DNA of 64,000 bases from CAZYQW01 sp964649825 (GTDB taxonomy: Bacteria; Planctomycetota; B15-G4; JADJEK01), in the NCBI GenBank assembly GCA_964649825.1, contig CAZYQW010000117.1, forward strand, positions 1-64,000, written 5' to 3'. The translations under genes and the position numbers were made by a program. The first letter of the stretch is position 1. Every line of letters starts with the position of its first letter. Under the pieces are notes generated by a model. That model did no database searches, was not told the origin of the DNA, and saw only the letters and a list, made by a program, of their open reading frames with translations. Shown in pieces: positions 51,137 through 60,040 of this stretch.

Positions 51137-53428
51137 TCACGGTCCGCGAGCCGCGGCTTCCGCTTCCTCGATCCAGCTTCGTACGGTCTGCGCCGACTGC
51201 GAGTCCGTCCGGACTTCTCGAATCAGCTCTTCGTACCCTTCTCGAAGTGCCAGCACCCCTTCCGCGGGCGAGCCCGACAGATGAAGGGAGTGCCCCAGGT
51301 AGGTCCGGACGAGGTAGGCCCGAGGATCGCCCGCCGCGACGCGCGCTTCGAGCAGCCGCCGTCCCTCCGCGACGGCTTCGGCGGCCCGGTCCTGCTCCCA
51401 GAGACAGCCGAAAGTCAAGAGCAGCGCGTCGCGAGCGTCCGGCACCGAGAGCCCGCACGTCGCCAGGAGCCGATCACGACTCTCGCGAGCCAGCGGTTCT
51501 GCCGCTTCCCATTCATCCTGCCGGGTCAAGGCCCGCGCGAGGACGTACCGAGCGCTCGCCAACGCCGGCACGTCGGGCGACAGCCGGGGCACGAGATCGT
51601 CCAGCGACTCTTCCATGAGCGATTGGGCCTCCCGATGGCTCGCTCCGTCCGGCTTCCGGAGAAGAAGCTCGGCGAGGAGCCGTCGTGCCCCGAACAATGC
51701 GAGGGATCCGTCCTCCACGACTCCAATCGAGAGGGCGCGACGGATCGTGTCCTCGGCCTCGCCCATCGCCTCGGCCGATCCTTGCCTGGCGAGGACCGAC
51801 GCGAGGTCGGTGAAAGCATTGAATCGCAGACTCGCAAGCCCATCGCCGGGCTCGGCGTGAGGAATCGCATCGACGATGGACCGGGCGCTCCTCTCGGCCT
51901 CTTCGAGGCGACCTTGCCTCCACCGGATGGTGACGATGATTCCCGCCGTGGTCAGAGTGGCGGGCGCGTTCGGGCCGAGCTCGCGCGCGCGGATCTCGAG
52001 TGCTCTCTCGAGGTACGCGCCCGCGAGCTCCACCTCGTCGTAAGCGAGCAGGCTCTTTCCCGCGATGTTGAGGAGCGCGGCCCGTTCGAGCGGCGGGATC
52101 GGCGAATCCGAGACCTGCTCCGCGAGCCTTTTCAAGCGCTGCAGCTCCCCCGCGTCTCGGCGACCCGTGAGGTTCGGATTCGCTTCGGCGATCGTCTGCC
52201 AAGCGACCATCAAGAGGCTCCGCGTGGCATCTCGCTCGGCGACGATCGCGCGGCCATGCCTCCACTGCTGCAGCCCGAAGGCGGCGATGGACAGCAGGAC
52301 GAGGAGGGCCGCGCCAGCGCCCGCCTTGTTCCGGACGACCCACTTGCGCGCGGCATAGACCACGCTCGGCGGATGAGCCGCGACCGCACGGCCGGCGAGG
52401 AATCGATCGACGTCCTCCATCAACGCGTTCGCGGTCTGATACCGGCGCTCCGGATCGTTCGCGGTCGCCTTCGCCACGATCGCATCGAGGTCGGCGGGCA
52501 GCTCGCGCCGGATGCGCCGCGGCCGCAGCGACTCCGTCGTGCGAACCCGCCGAGCGATCTCGAGCGGATCGCCCCCGCCGAAGGCCCGCTCTCGCGTCAG
52601 GACCTCGAAGAGCACGACCCCGAGCGCGTAGACGTCGCTCCGGACGTCGGCGCGATCGGACGCGTCTTCGAGCCGTTCGGGGGCCATGTACGCGATCGTG
52701 CCCAGCCAGACCGCGCTGCCGGTGAGCGTCGCGCCGTCCGCCCGATCGCGGGCGCATCGCGCCAGACCGAAGTCGACCACCTTGACGCGCGCGTGCGTCG
52801 CTTCCGGGTCGCCCGGGTACCCGTCCCACGTCACGAGGACGTTCGAGGGCTTCAGGTCGCGGTGGATCACGCCGTTCTGATGCGCGTACGCCACCGCGGC
52901 GCACACGTCACGGATCAGACGGACCCGCGTGCGGAGATCGACGTCGGTCCGTCGCAGGAACGACGCCAGGTCGACGCCATCGATCAGCTCCATGGCGAAG
53001 TACCGCGCGCCCTCCGCCGCGCGACCGGAACGATGGATCGTCACGATGCCCGGATGCCGGAGCTGGCCGAGCGCGTGGATCTCCAGCTCGAACCGCCGCT
53101 CCGCGAGCGGATCCCACGACCACGCCGAGGAGAGCACCTTGATCGCCACCTCGCGTCCGAGCTCGACGTCCTCTGCCGCGTAGACCACTCCCATTCCGCC
53201 GCGCCCCAGCACGCGCCGGACCCGGTAGCCGCCGAGCTCGCGCGCGGCCGACTCCGGCGACGTCGCCGCGCGGAGATGCTCGTACTCGGCCGCGATCGCG
53301 GCCTCGTAGCCCGCGAATCGCCGCTGATAGTCGCCGAGAGGCCGAACCCGGCCGACGTTCTGGTCCTCGAGATACAAGCAGTCGAACTCGACGAGGATTC
53401 CGAGATTTGCATCTTCCGCCGGAAGCAT
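51137..53428 (-). CDS. transmembrane Ser/Thr protein kinase with TPR-like tail
   Basis: A 763-aa Hanks-type kinase. A short N-terminal region (about 1-65) is followed by the kinase domain (about 68-345), with glycine loop GRGGMGVVYAAED, lysine in REVAIKVLS, catalytic HRD at His189-Asp191 (HRDLKPSNV) and DFGLAR. One span follows near residues 365-385 (AGAALLVLLSIAAFGLQQW). The C-terminal 380 residues are helical repeats of TPR type (for example AALLNIAGKSLLAYDEVELA). It is divergent from the 53555 sigma factor, with a 126-bp shared upstream region, and 1.4 kb from the 49213 sigma. Sensing and phosphorylation of sigma factors is a plausible role in this group. Confidence 0.92.
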   Translation of the reverse strand: MLPAEDANLGILVEFDCLYLEDQNVGRVRPLGDYQRRFAGYEAAIAAEYEHLRAATSPESAARELGGYRVRRVLGRGGMGVVYAAEDVELGREVAIKVLSSAWSWDPLAERRFELEIHALGQLRHPGIVTIHRSGRAAEGARYFAMELIDGVDLASFLRRTDVDLRTRVRLIRDVCAAVAYAHQNGVIHRDLKPSNVLVTWDGYPGDPEATHARVKVVDFGLARCARDRADGATLTGSAVWLGTIAYMAPERLEDASDRADVRSDVYALGVVLFEVLTRERAFGGGDPLEIARRVRTTESLRPRRIRRELPADLDAIVAKATANDPERRYQTANALMEDVDRFLAGRAVAAHPPSVVYAARKWVVRNKAGAGAALLVLLSIAAFGLQQWRHGRAIVAERDATRSLLMVAWQTIAEANPNLTGRRDAGELQRLKRLAEQVSDSPIPPLERAALLNIAGKSLLAYDEVELAGAYLERALEIRARELGPNAPATLTTAGIIVTIRWRQGRLEEAERSARSIVDAIPHAEPGDGLASLRFNAFTDLASVLARQGSAEAMGEAEDTIRRALSIGVVEDGSLALFGARRLLAELLLRKPDGASHREAQSLMEESLDDLVPRLSPDVPALASARYVLARALTRQDEWEAAEPLARESRDRLLATCGLSVPDARDALLLTFGCLWEQDRAAEAVAEGRRLLEARVAAGDPRAYLVRTYLGHSLHLSGSPAEGVLALREGYEELIREVRTDSQSAQTVRSWIEEAEAAARGP

Positions 53429-53554
53429 GTTTCTTCCCCCTGGAGAAGTGGGGTTTCGCTCGGATCGCTAGGATAGCGCTTGCTCGGGGTCGATCCGAGG
53501 TACTCGTGTGTTCGCACGAGCACCGGTCCTCGGTTGATGGAACGGAAGACGGGG

Positions 53555-54199
53555 ATGGACGAGACATCGGTTCACGTTCGACGCGCCCTCAACGGCGACA
53601 TGGACAGCCTCGATTGGACGGTGCGCCGGCTGTCCCCGCTCCTGCTTCTCCAGGCCACGCACCGGCTCCGGGACCGGACCCCGACCCTGTCGAGGATCTA
53701 TGCTCCCGAGGATCTGGTCAATGACACGTGGTGCGTGGCGCTGCCCCGTTTGTCGGCCGTTCGGCCTCGCGACGAACGCTACACGCCGGTGCTGATCCGA
53801 TTCCTCGGCACCATCTTGCTCAATCGTTTTCGCGACATCGTGAGGCGGCACATCGCGGGCAAGCCGACGTTCGTTTCGGTGGATACCGCGAGCTTTGCGA
53901 CGGTGCCACCGATGCCGGCCGAAACCGCATCGGTGGTCACCTCGGTGCTGCGTCGCGAGCGCGAGGGCATCGTGCTCCAGCACCTCGAGATGCTGCCTCC
54001 CGCCGATCGCGCTCTCCTCGTCGTTCGCGGGATCGAGCACCGCCCGGTGAACGAGACCGCGCGGGTGCTCGGCATCCAACCGAACACGTTGACCGTTCGA
54101 TACCGCCGTCTTCTGCAGCGCCTGCGCGAGGATCTTCCGCGCTCCGTGTTCGACGACATGGACGACGACATGGACGACGAGATCGAAACCGGCTCGTGA
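53555..54199 (+). CDS. ECF-type RNA polymerase sigma factor
   Basis: A 214-aa sigma factor from ATG 53555 (ATG 53537 would add 6 residues). The N-terminus ETSVHVRRALNGDMDSLDW and region 2 (VNDTWCVALPRLSAVRP, YTPVLIRFLGTILLNRFRDI) match planctomycete ECF factors. Region 4 includes RPVNETARVLGIQPNTLTVRYRRL. A tail rich in Asp and Met (DDMDDDMDDE) is odd and probably unstructured. It is divergent from the kinase gene, a common planctomycete arrangement, and converges on the beta-helix gene with a 12-bp gap. Confidence 0.88.
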   Translation: MDETSVHVRRALNGDMDSLDWTVRRLSPLLLLQATHRLRDRTPTLSRIYAPEDLVNDTWCVALPRLSAVRPRDERYTPVLIRFLGTILLNRFRDIVRRHIAGKPTFVSVDTASFATVPPMPAETASVVTSVLRREREGIVLQHLEMLPPADRALLVVRGIEHRPVNETARVLGIQPNTLTVRYRRLLQRLREDLPRSVFDDMDDDMDDEIETGS

Positions 54200-54211
54200 C
54201 TCGGCGAACGA

Positions 54212-56068
54212 CTACGGAACGATGATCTCGTGAGCGTCCGATGCGGCGACCGTGCCGGACTTGATCGCGACGCCCTGGATCCGCAACGTCATTCCGAGCA
54301 GCGCCGGCGGGAGCTTGTAGTCGAGGTGCAGACCTCCCGGTGGGAGCAGCATGAACCCGAGCGGCGTAGGCGGATTGTTGAACAGCACGAACAACCCGGC
54401 CGCGGAGATGTGCAGGGCTGGATGCGCAAGCCCCGCCGGTGGCGAGCCGCCGGTCGGGTACGTCTCGCCCACCAGGAACGGGATCGATCCTCCGGTCGGC
54501 GAGCTCGTGTCGAACGTCCCGTTCGGAGAGAACAGATCGACGGAGAGGATCGAACCCGGGGCCGCGTGCTTCACGAGCACGCCGGCGTTCCCGGTGCCGT
54601 TCACGAGCGTCCCCATCGCGAAGTCGTGTCCCGTTCCGTAGAGGACGCCTTGGCCCGGGAATTCGAAGGCTCCCATGTCGGGAGCGAATCCCACGGTGCG
54701 GGGATTCCCGTCGAAGTCGAACGGGAGGAACGGCGTGCTGATGCCCGCGTCGATGACCGGCGAACCCGCGGTCAAGCGGAGGTCGGTGGGAGGAGCCAGG
54801 AACAGCGGGTCCAGGTTGACGTTGAGGAACCCGGTCCCGGTCCATCCTCCCTGCACGTCGCAGGCGTCGAAGCGAACGGTCGGGGAATTCGCCGTGGCTT
54901 GCGGCTGCGTCGCCGGGGTGTTCCCCCAAACGATCGAGTTCTGGATGATGCCCTGCCCCTGCCCGCTCGGGTGGTCGAAGTCCGCTCCGCCGATGCCCGG
55001 TCCGGCATCGTTGAACGCGATCGTGCAGTTCAAGAGCTGTGGAACCAGCAACGGCTGCGGCTGCGGCTGCGCCTTTCCGGCGCTGTTGCTGTACAAGGCG
55101 CCGCCCGTATTCGCGTTGTGTCCGTTCGACGTGAACGCGACGTTCTCCGAGATCATCGAGCTGCGGACGCAGGCAAACGACGATCCCGTGAAGTAGAGCC
55201 CGCCGCCGCGCCCATAGCCGTTGTTCAATGCCTCGGCGAAGTTGCCGGCGATCAAGCAGTAATCGATTCTCGGCTCCGAGCTTCCCGCACAGTAGATCCC
55301 TCCACCCAAGGTCCCGTTGCCGGGGTGCGCCTGAGACCGGTTCCCGACGACGTCGCACGATTCGAGGAGCGGTGATGACATCTGGTCGCAGTAGACGCCT
55401 CCGCCCACGGTATTCGCGGCCGGCCCAAGGGCCTTGTTCTCGCGAATCTCTGTCTCGCGCAGCTCCGGAGTCGCTTGGTCGGTCACGAAGAAGCCGCCGC
55501 CGCGGAGGGCCTGGTTGCTCCTCACGAAGCATCGCGTGAACCGCGGCGCGGACGTGTCTTTGGCAAACACTCCACCCCCGTCGTTGCCCGTGGAGTTGTT
55601 CGAGACCACCGTGTCCTCGATCCAAGGCGCGGCACTGCCGAGACAGGCGACCCCTCCCCCGCCGCTGGTCGCCGTGTTGTCGTGGATCACGCAGTTGTCG
55701 ATGGTCGGCGACGCGCCGTTGCACACGATCCCGCCTCCGAACCCTGCCTTTCCCGCGGAGATGTCGAACCCTCGGAGCACGGTCGCCGGCGTCTGGCCGC
55801 CGGCGAACGAGACCACGCTTCCTCCGCCCGGCGGTCCCACGATGAAGGTCGCGCCGGGGCCGCCCACGCTCTGGACCGTGATCATTTTGCCGAGGAAGTC
55901 GACGTTCTCCACGTAGACGCCCGGATTGACCGTGATCGTGTCGCCATTGGACGCGGCGACGATCGCGCTCTGGATCGTCGGGGTCGCCGGAGACGGGACG
56001 ACGAACTGGCCGAACGCGGATGCGTTCGTGACGAGCAAGGCGCCGATCAGGAATCGGTGTTTCTTCAT
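54212..56068 (-). CDS. secreted right-handed beta-helix protein
   Basis: A 618-aa protein; ATG 56068 with GGAGGA just upstream on the minus strand (complement of 56074-56079). After the signal peptide (LIGALLVTNASAFGQ), residues about 30-460 form a right-handed parallel beta-helix with polymorphic repeats GGGIVC, GGGVFA, GGGFFV, GGGVYC, GGGIYC and GGGLYF, as in outer-membrane polymorphic proteins and pectate-lyase-like folds. No catalytic residues are seen. The C-terminal 130 residues are a beta sandwich with FVLFNNPPTPLGFMLLPPGG, related in style to other planctomycete exoprotein tails. Probable adhesin or surface protein. Confidence 0.85.
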   Translation of the reverse strand: MKKHRFLIGALLVTNASAFGQFVVPSPATPTIQSAIVAASNGDTITVNPGVYVENVDFLGKMITVQSVGGPGATFIVGPPGGGSVVSFAGGQTPATVLRGFDISAGKAGFGGGIVCNGASPTIDNCVIHDNTATSGGGGVACLGSAAPWIEDTVVSNNSTGNDGGGVFAKDTSAPRFTRCFVRSNQALRGGGFFVTDQATPELRETEIRENKALGPAANTVGGGVYCDQMSSPLLESCDVVGNRSQAHPGNGTLGGGIYCAGSSEPRIDYCLIAGNFAEALNNGYGRGGGLYFTGSSFACVRSSMISENVAFTSNGHNANTGGALYSNSAGKAQPQPQPLLVPQLLNCTIAFNDAGPGIGGADFDHPSGQGQGIIQNSIVWGNTPATQPQATANSPTVRFDACDVQGGWTGTGFLNVNLDPLFLAPPTDLRLTAGSPVIDAGISTPFLPFDFDGNPRTVGFAPDMGAFEFPGQGVLYGTGHDFAMGTLVNGTGNAGVLVKHAAPGSILSVDLFSPNGTFDTSSPTGGSIPFLVGETYPTGGSPPAGLAHPALHISAAGLFVLFNNPPTPLGFMLLPPGGLHLDYKLPPALLGMTLRIQGVAIKSGTVAASDAHEIIVP

Positions 56069-56443
56069 GACACTCCTCCATCTGGTTGGAACGCGGCGCC
56101 CGGAGCCTCCCCCTTCCCAATCGCGCGACTGGTGCGACGGAGTAGGCGCATGATCGACTCGACTTCGAGCCGACGTCGACGGGCGCACAGGACGAACCAA
56201 CCAGGGCACGACCGGGCCGGATGTGACCGTGAATCCGACCTCGGCGGCACTTTCTTCCTCGATCACCCGACGCGGTCACGTGTCGGGTGGATCCCGGCTT
56301 CGAGTGCTTCGCGTCCCGCGAAGGACTCGAAGCGTGCAACACCAATGGAAGAGAAGCCGCCGGCGTCGCCGCCAGCGGCTTCAGGCGCTGCTCGTTCGAA
56401 CCGCCGAAGGGATTCTCCCCGAGCAATGAACTAGGAACGTGCG
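56069..56443. other. intergenic region with a double-hairpin repeat
   Basis: No gene is supported. It holds the second copy of the double-hairpin repeat (56264-56333). The rest (56069-56263) probably contains the beta-helix gene promoter region and the end of the neighbouring propeller-cytochrome transcript. Confidence 0.6.
56264..56333. repeat. dispersed double-hairpin repeat, copy 2
   Basis: Hairpin one is CACCCGAC (56264-56271) and GTCGGGTG (56282-56289), an 8-bp perfect stem. Hairpin two is a 17-bp stem with one mismatch (56297-56313 and 56317-56333) around loop TCC. Twenty bases (56272-56291) are identical to 25751-25770. The second hairpin differs from that of copy 1 at two of seventeen aligned positions and keeps the same mismatch position in the stem. 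The orientation is the same (+) as copy 1, but both flanking genes here are on the minus strand. Confidence 0.85.
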
Positions 56444-59400
56444 TTACTCGAGCCTCAACGGGGCCCATCCCCCCGCGGACGGCGCGGAGCCCTCGTTCTC
56501 GACCGTGATCCAGTGCTGGTTCCAGACGTCGGGGTCGAGCAGCGGCGCGGAGGCGGTGTTCCCCAGGAAGACCGGGAACACGCCGGGGGCGAACGGGCCG
56601 CCGTTCATCATCATGTAGGTGATGATCGGCTCGACCATCACGGCCGAGATCCAGACGAGCTCATCGTCGCGGAACGAGGGATAGAGGGGGACCTCGACCG
56701 CGAAGGTGTTCGCGGCGATCTGGCCCGCCGCGTACGGCGGCGGCGTTCCCGGCGTCTGAGGCGCGGGGAGGTGGAAGTCGAGCGTCGCTCCGTGGCGAAT
56801 CCCGTCTCCCTTCACGCAGAACTGACGCGGCGCCTCGTGCCGGCGTTTGGGTAGGCCGAATCCCATCCCGATCGGCGCGGCCAGGAGCGCGTCCTGATAG
56901 TCGCGCATCGCGCGCAGGCTCTTCGGCTCGGGGTCATTGTCGAACCAGAAGAAGACCCACGTGGGAGTCGGATGGTTCGGGTCCCAATTCCGCTCGAACA
57001 GCGGGACCGATCGCCACGGATCGCTGACCACCATCGGGAGGAGCTCGACGTTCGTCGGAGGAGCCACGCCGGTCTGGGCCGGCGGACAGCCGGTCGGGTG
57101 CGCGACGCGCCGGCCGCTGCCGACCCACGTCCCCTGCGCGATCACGACGTCGTCGGCGCCGCTGATCGAGAGGAGCGTCGTGCGATCGATTCCGATCCCC
57201 GTCGCGCCGTCGACGTAGAGGTCTTGCACGACGTCGTACCAGAACGTCTCCTCGACGCCGGCCTTGCGGCGGAACACGACCACGTCGCACTCGGCCTCCT
57301 TCGCCTGCTGCTCGGAGTTCGCGAGCACACCGGACGCGGCGCCGATCGTCGCGGCCGTGTACGTCACGGCGGGACCGACGCTGTTCGCGGTCCCGGTGTC
57401 GAACTCGCGCGACATCGCGATGACGCCCTCGAGCTCCTCCTTCTCGCGCGCCGTCAGGCCGTTGTCGGGCTGGCCGGGCTGGAACCCGACTCCGAACGAG
57501 TCGCCGAACACGGAGGTGATGAACTGGTTGATCGAGAGATTGCCGAGCCCTCCCTGGGTCAGGCCCGCGGTGCTCCAGCGGTTGAACGGGGGGAACTCGG
57601 CGCCCCCCATCGGGCCGAGGTTCGCGGGCGGCATGACGGAGGCTTCGTGGTACGTGCCCTCGCGCGAATCGAGCCCGCGCATCGCCGACGCCTCCAGCGG
57701 CTGGGGGTTCTGCGTCCCCGGCGCCGCCGTCGAGTCCCGGAGGACGATGCGGTTCGTGCTCCCGTCGGGAAGCTGGTGACATCCGACGCAGGACCGCCCG
57801 GCGCAGAGCGGGAAGCCCGCCTTCAGCCCCAAGAGCACCTTGATGTGGAACAGCTTCAACCCGAGCTCTCCGCCGGTGCCGTCGGTCGTCTCGTTCGGCG
57901 TGCCCAGCGCGCCGGTGAGCTTCCGGGCGTAGCCCTGGCGGAAGTTCGGCTCGTACATCACCTCGTTGATGAAGTTCCGAAACGCTGTCATCACGGCGGG
58001 GGCGAGCCCCTCCTCGACGTTGGGGTCGGGGTTCAGGTCGGGCAACCCCATGAGGTTCACGAACGCCTCGTTGAAGTCGAGGAACGTGTTGCGATCTCCG
58101 CGCCAGTGATACGGCTCGTTCGAGAAGAACGACTGATCCTCGGGCCGCATCGGATGATTGACGAGGCCCTGCAGCGTCTGCGTCGTCTTCAGCTCCTTGT
58201 CCGCGGGGAACACGGGATTCGACAACCAACCGTCCGCGTTGCCGGTCACTCCGTCGACCAAATGCGGCGGAACGGGCGGCGTCTTGGTGTCGGTCGGGGC
58301 GTCGAGCCGCCACGCGAGGCCGTCCGTCCGGCCGTCCTGATGGCACGACGCGCAGGCCACGTTCTGCTCGCGCGACGTCAGTCGCGCGCTGTACAGCAGC
58401 GGGCGCCCTTGCCGGATCACGTCCGGCGTCGGATCGCACTGCAGCGGCACGCGCGCCACCTCGACGGGCGCGGCGGGAAGCGGATCGATGACGCTGATCG
58501 AGTTCTCGATGCGGTTCAGGCAGTACAGACGCGCCCCCGGATCGTCCGGATCGGCGAGCGCCTCCTTCAACGCCAGACCCCGTGGACCGACCATGAAGTA
58601 GCTGGGCACGGAGACCGCGAGGTCGATCACCTGATGGCTCCAGTTCGTCACGCTCGGCGCGTCGTTGTCGAGGACGATGATGCGGTCGCTCTGGAACGCG
58701 GCGACGAACGCCCGGACGACGACGCCTTCCGCCTCGAGCAGCACGACGTCCGTCGGCATCGATACGCGCATCCCCGGGTCGGTGCCCGCCTCCTTCGGCA
58801 CGACCGCTCCGGCGCCGTCGCGGTTGAGGTCGCGATCCTCGATCGTCGGGTTGCCGGTGTAGAGATCGTCGATCGTGTAGAGGTGGCTCTCCACGAAGCC
58901 GGTCGGGGCCTGAGCGACGTCGAGCAGGTTCTGCTTCCCCACGATCTCGTTGCGCGCGGCGCTTCCGCACACGAAGACCGTCCCGTCGCCGGCGACGGCG
59001 AGCCCGTAGCTCGCGGTACCGAGCCGATTCGAGATGAACTCCATCGGCGTGCCCGGCGACCCGAAGTCTATCGCCATGAACTGCTCGCTGTGCCCGGGCG
59101 TCCCCGGCTCGCCCGGGATCACGCCGTTGTCTCCGCGCAGCGGGAGCATGAACAGCTCGCCGTGGACGAAATCGATCCGATGTGGGTTGCGCAGGAGCGG
59201 CGCCGTCTGCTTCTGCAGGTTGTAGAGGAGCGTCGGCGCACCGACCGCGGTCACGCTCGTCGGGTTCACGTACTGGAGCTTGTTGTTGTCCTTGCCGAGC
59301 ACGAGGAGGAGACCCAGGGACGGCGCGTACGCGAGGTCGCAAGGTCCGTTCAGGTTCACCCAGCTCGTCGCGATCAGCTTCGCCCGCGGCGGCGGACCCG

Positions 59401-59740
59401 GGCGGAACTCGACGGCCGAGATCGTGTCGCCGCCGTAGTTGGCGGTGTAGAAGCGATTCAACTGCGGAAACCAACGAACGGTGACCGGTCCGAGCCCGAC
59501 GAGGACGCGCTGCTGGAACTGCAGTTCGCCGCTGCTCGTGGCGAGGTAGATCTCGACCGAGTTGTCGGGGACGTTGCAGGCGAGCACGTAGTGGCGGCCG
59601 TCGACGAACGCGACGTCGATCGGCTTGACCAGCGGGTACTCGTGCTCGACGTACCGCACTTGCGCCGGCGCGACGCCGGCGCCGACACCGACGAGAGCGG
59701 CGGCGGCGAGCGCTCCGGCCACGCTTCGAGAGAACCTCAT
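56444..59740 (-). CDS. second secreted beta-propeller protein with two cytochrome c haem sites
   Basis: A 1098-aa paralogue of the 40153 protein. ATG 59740 with GGAGG (complement of 59750-59754); signal peptide then propeller (about 30-440; for example VDVAFVDGRHYVLACNVPDN-like strands). Haem motifs CASCH at Cys463 and CVGCH at Cys651. The region after the haems has a Cys-rich loop (CDVVVFRRKAGVEETFWYDV), and the C-terminus is a beta-sandwich-like region. It lacks the calcium-like repeats of the paralogue. The two proteins have nearly the same length and order, so they probably have the same activity on different partners. Confidence 0.85.
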   Translation of the reverse strand: MRFSRSVAGALAAAALVGVGAGVAPAQVRYVEHEYPLVKPIDVAFVDGRHYVLACNVPDNSVEIYLATSSGELQFQQRVLVGLGPVTVRWFPQLNRFYTANYGGDTISAVEFRPGPPPRAKLIATSWVNLNGPCDLAYAPSLGLLLVLGKDNNKLQYVNPTSVTAVGAPTLLYNLQKQTAPLLRNPHRIDFVHGELFMLPLRGDNGVIPGEPGTPGHSEQFMAIDFGSPGTPMEFISNRLGTASYGLAVAGDGTVFVCGSAARNEIVGKQNLLDVAQAPTGFVESHLYTIDDLYTGNPTIEDRDLNRDGAGAVVPKEAGTDPGMRVSMPTDVVLLEAEGVVVRAFVAAFQSDRIIVLDNDAPSVTNWSHQVIDLAVSVPSYFMVGPRGLALKEALADPDDPGARLYCLNRIENSISVIDPLPAAPVEVARVPLQCDPTPDVIRQGRPLLYSARLTSREQNVACASCHQDGRTDGLAWRLDAPTDTKTPPVPPHLVDGVTGNADGWLSNPVFPADKELKTTQTLQGLVNHPMRPEDQSFFSNEPYHWRGDRNTFLDFNEAFVNLMGLPDLNPDPNVEEGLAPAVMTAFRNFINEVMYEPNFRQGYARKLTGALGTPNETTDGTGGELGLKLFHIKVLLGLKAGFPLCAGRSCVGCHQLPDGSTNRIVLRDSTAAPGTQNPQPLEASAMRGLDSREGTYHEASVMPPANLGPMGGAEFPPFNRWSTAGLTQGGLGNLSINQFITSVFGDSFGVGFQPGQPDNGLTAREKEELEGVIAMSREFDTGTANSVGPAVTYTAATIGAASGVLANSEQQAKEAECDVVVFRRKAGVEETFWYDVVQDLYVDGATGIGIDRTTLLSISGADDVVIAQGTWVGSGRRVAHPTGCPPAQTGVAPPTNVELLPMVVSDPWRSVPLFERNWDPNHPTPTWVFFWFDNDPEPKSLRAMRDYQDALLAAPIGMGFGLPKRRHEAPRQFCVKGDGIRHGATLDFHLPAPQTPGTPPPYAAGQIAANTFAVEVPLYPSFRDDELVWISAVMVEPIITYMMMNGGPFAPGVFPVFLGNTASAPLLDPDVWNQHWITVENEGSAPSAGGWAPLRLE

Positions 59741-60040
59741 GTTGCAACGCCTCCGCGCGGGCGGTACGACCAGCCCGGTTGGCGAGTCGATCCGTCCATG
59801 TCGGCGTCGCGGGACGCGCGGATAGTTTCGTCCCGTCGCGAGAGCATCGGTACGAACGGACGCCGCCCGCGCGTCGCTGCGAGCGCGCCGGCGCGTCCGG
59901 AGCGCTCCCGCACCGCGTTTTCTCCTTCCAGCCGGGGCCCCGGGTCGTCCGATGCACCGCCGGGCGCGGGAGCTCGAAGTGCAAAGAATTGGTGAACCGG
60001 ATGCGAACACCAAATTGACAGACCGCGGCGACGAAGAAGA
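59741..60040. other. divergent promoter region with an imperfect inverted repeat
   Basis: About 300 bp without a gene between divergent genes. AATTGGTG (59987-59994) and CACCAAATT (60008-60016) form an imperfect inverted repeat about 25 bp before the phosphatidyltransferase ATG, in an unusually AT-rich patch. It could be an operator or promoter element for the polymer cluster. Confidence 0.4.
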
